Both the position numbers and the translations under genes were made by a program. Positions 61,123-64,000 of a stretch of 64,000 nt of DNA are shown one piece after another. Every line of letters begins with the position of its first letter. Within the stretch, counting starts at the first letter, position 1. Under the pieces are notes generated by a model. That model was not told the DNA's origin, ran no database searches, and saw only the letters and a list, made by a program, of their open reading frames with translations. The stretch is from Phascolomyces articulosus (taxonomy: Eukaryota > Mucoromycota > Mucoromycetes > Mucorales > Lichtheimiaceae): assembly GCA_025677815.1 (NCBI GenBank), contig JAIXMP010000007.1, forward strand, positions 310,001 through 374,000, in the 5' to 3' direction.

Positions 61123-64000
61123 TGTTAGTTTTTTTTTTGTAAAGTAAAAAAAGGTTGAAAGGAAAAGAAGAAAAAAAAAAAGAAGGCAGGAAACTGTCTT
61201 GTTTTTACAACTTTCAAGTAGTTTTTGCGGAGTTGATTTGTCAAGGTAACCGTGAGTAATTCGGTCAAGCCACTTTTTGTCCCGATAAGCATGGCCCCTC
61301 ATACTCACTTACCACCGCTCACATGCCAGTGAGGACGTGTGTTCTCTCTTTACCGCATATCTTTATACCGGCACTTCACCATGTCAGATTTTTTTTTTCA
61401 TCCAATCATTGTTCGACGGTTATACAAAGTTGTATTTTATATTACTATAGAAAGAAATTCCATCCAGTTCAAGCGTACATCTATTTTAATGTGAAAATCA
61501 TAATTAGAACCAGTATGTTTATATTGGATATGGTTGTGTATATTCATAATATTACTCATAATAATATTTATAGGATAATATATTATTAATGCGTTTAAAA
61601 GTTGAGTGATAGGGATAATTGTTTTACGATATATACGCATGAACCTTGTTTGATAGCAAACAACCTATTTTGTTACTTTGACAAGCTTCTTCTTGTCTCA
61701 GATTCAAACGGATCGTCAAGCGGGACTTTTAAAATCGATACTTTTATATATACAACACTCTTTTTCTTTTAAAATTGATCTATGCTTTTTGTATTGACAT
61801 ATGACGATACATGACCAAACAGTTGCATCATGTTATTATATATATTAGAGTAAATCAAATAATACATAATGGTATGATGATAAAAAGGAAAATTGGTTTC
61901 TTCGTTTTATTATTGTTATATAGGATGGTCATCTTGTGATAGAAGAGTTTATACAGATATAATCGCGTATCATTATAGAACAAGCAAATATATTCAAAAG
62001 GAAATGGCTCCTCGGAAGCTCATTTGTTGTTTACTTTTTTTGATCGGAGATGTACGCATTCTAATCTCCTTTATAGCGAAATTGTGGGGTCGTTTTCTTT
62101 TTTTTTTTGTATAACTAAAAAGAAAAGTTTAACGCGTAAAGATACGTATTGGTTACCTATTAGTAGAAACATCACTGTAATTATTACTCATCATTTCATT
62201 CTTCTCTTTTAATATGATTAGTATGATGATTGTGAAAGTTATTAACTATTAGTTTGATTGTACCTATATTATCCCACAAGAACATGATTAATAATCGAGA
62301 TCAAACCATATAACGTTTTGTCACTGGACCTGCTAAAGATTGTTTATTCCGTTGTGTGCCGATATCCAAAGAAAGAAAAAGGGACATTGCTATGATTGGA
62401 TAAAATTTGTCATCTGTGATTTCACGCCGTACTTGTGGTATATAATAAAAAAATGGATTTATAGAATAGATGGGATGGAACCGTGAGAAACAATTTCCCT
62501 TTTCCCTTTTGTTTTTTTTTTTTCCTTTTCTTTTGCTTTATTGTTTATATATAAATTCCCTTATTTATCTCTCATACACACGTCATTTTAACGTGGCAAT
62601 TAATACTACAAAATAGCCGCAGTAAAAAAGAAACCATCATGTGATATAGCAAGTAAAAACACGTATCTTGAAAAAGAGGTGTAAAAAAAAGGGTGGAGAA
62701 TGGATTATAATATCCGTCCAGTCAAGTTCAATTCAGTCGCTTCTCATAACTTAAAAAAAAAGATACAAGTTTGATATAAAATTATATAGTTTTATATATC
62801 GAGTATTATTTTATGTGGCGCCAGGAACAGCAATTATACCTTCCTTAACTCTATTGTCAGGTTACTAATGACTGGACCGTGCTTATGGTTGTGGTGTTTG
62901 TGTTACAATTCATTCTACTATAATAATAATCCTATTTTCCCTTACAAAACAAAGATGAATTTCATTCGAAATATTTCATTAACAAAATGTTCTTTTACAT
63001 TCTTTTTCAAAATAGATCATCGTGATATAAGTTGGATATATGTTTGCTTATTCCAGTATTTTTACTTTTATTTTTATTGTTGTTTGATCTGGAATATTTT
63101 GGTCGTGTAACTTGGATCCGTTGCTGTTTCATACGAGGTATTACGATATATAATTCTATTAAGACAACAAACTAAAAAACAAGTTGGAAAGCAAAGTTAC
63201 TATGGAGATACTGAATGAAATAAATGTGCTTGTTGGGAAAAGGATTTTGGATTACCTGGTAGATCTTATCTAAGAAATCAGCCCCGTTATCTTGAGGTGC
63301 AATATCTATTTTTTACGTGATCTGTAGGGTCGTGTTGTGGGATTAATATAAGGTAATAGGATTATTGTGTAAATATGATGGATTCATTATGACAGGATAG
63401 TGTATAGGTTTTATAGATACTAAAAGTATCAATAAAAGAGAATACAGCTATATATATCTGTAATTCATTTTAAAAATTGTGAGGTACCGTAATAATTTCC
63501 AGTCATGGTCTTGAGTTGATGGAATTAAATGGTATTTATTTGGATAAGATGATAGAAGAGTTACTGAATGTTTGTAGGACAAGTTACTTATGGCTACTAT
63601 GGTGGTGGAATCATTGAAAGAAAAAAGTGTAAAAGATGAGGAGAAGTATACAGAAAATATAGTATAAAGCTTACTGTGTGATGGCAGCTATAACTTCTTT
63701 TTCATCATCATTAATCTATATTGCTAACTTTTCCTTAACTGTTTATCATTTCTCATTGAACCGAATATTTCGATAAATAAACAAACGTCACTTATCAATA
63801 TATTACATATTTTGGTATTTGGAAAGTTTTGGAAAAAAGGAATTCAGCAAATCAACAAAGAAATACTTAGAAGGAATATGCTTCCTTTTCCCTCTGTTTT
63901 TCTATATACTTTTACTACGGCTGCACAATATCACAGTAACTTGGTTTATAAATATTTTCTCTTTATTATATTATAATTGTATTTTTATTTTCTATATACG
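61123..64000. other. Right-end region with fragments of a broken membrane-protein gene
   Basis: The PdxS promoter lies at the left edge. The remainder is AT-rich DNA. Coding-like fragments on the plus strand occur at about 61930-62110 (RRVYTDIIAYHYRTSKYIQK) and 62815-63297; the latter is listed separately. I see no intact gene, but a gene continuing beyond the window cannot be excluded. Confidence 0.4.
62815..63297 (+). pseudogene. Fragments of a multi-pass membrane-protein gene, frameshifted
   Basis: Four successive blocks on the plus strand in differing frames: VAPGTAIIPSLTLLSGY ending in a stop (62815-62868); TGPCLWLWCLCYNSFYYNNN (from 62871); FDLEYFGRVTWIRCCFIRGI (from 63083); and CACWEKDFGLPGRSYLRNQP (to about 63297). 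Aromatic and Cys-rich segments, an RxxW-R-C-R loop and hydrophobic stretches between suggest a former multi-pass receptor-like protein. The family cannot be named with certainty, and introns could explain some frame changes. Confidence 0.35.

Overview
The window is nuclear DNA from an early-diverging fungus, most likely Mucoromycota/Mucorales (inference). It is AT-rich with long T and A runs. Genes are cut by many short introns (about 45-250 nt, GTRAGT-like donors, YAG acceptors), the standard code is used, and the gene set is fungal (Bem1, Not5, Erf4, Nog2, chitinase, PdxS) mixed with genes that are rarer in Dikarya (an ITFG1/TIP homologue, NIPSNAP, a Rab4-type GTPase). No prokaryotic operon, CRISPR array, rRNA gene or convincing tRNA gene was found.

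Sixteen protein genes can be rebuilt by hand-splicing, nearly all with consistent reading phases. Left part (1-20 kb): ITFG1-like FG-GAP membrane protein (+, 5' end outside the window), NADP-isocitrate dehydrogenase (+), a 6.5-kb gene-poor stretch with small palindromic elements, RhoGDI (+), mitochondrial ribosomal protein bL12m (-) and the CCR4-NOT subunit Not3/5 (-). Middle (20-44 kb): eRF3 (+), which shares a 272-bp divergent promoter with Not3/5; Rab4 (+) facing Bem1 (-); a 925-aa unrecognised membrane protein (+); a decayed gene at 34-35.3 kb; Nog2 (+); NAC alpha (+); and the palmitoyltransferase cofactor Erf4 (-). Right part (44-64 kb): decayed coding pieces, a secreted GH18 chitinase (-), a 4-kb empty stretch, NIPSNAP (+) tail-to-tail with a mitochondrial-type beta-ketoacyl synthase (-), a repeat-rich 3-kb stretch, PdxS/Snz (-) and a final region with fragments of a broken membrane-protein gene.

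Themes: translation and ribosomes (eRF3, NAC alpha, Nog2, bL12m, Not3/5), small-GTPase polarity signalling (RhoGDI, Bem1, Rab4, Erf4) and mitochondrial metabolism (NIPSNAP, beta-ketoacyl synthase). The order looks like ordinary scattered eukaryotic gene order, not a cluster. I found no clearly new multi-gene system. The most interesting items are the 925-aa protein with a possible degenerate GTPase-like region, very small exons (11, 15, 22, 24, 26 and 31 nt; one intron directly after an ATG), an exact 99-bp coding duplication in Nog2, several TIR/MITE-like palindromes, and several decayed coding relics.
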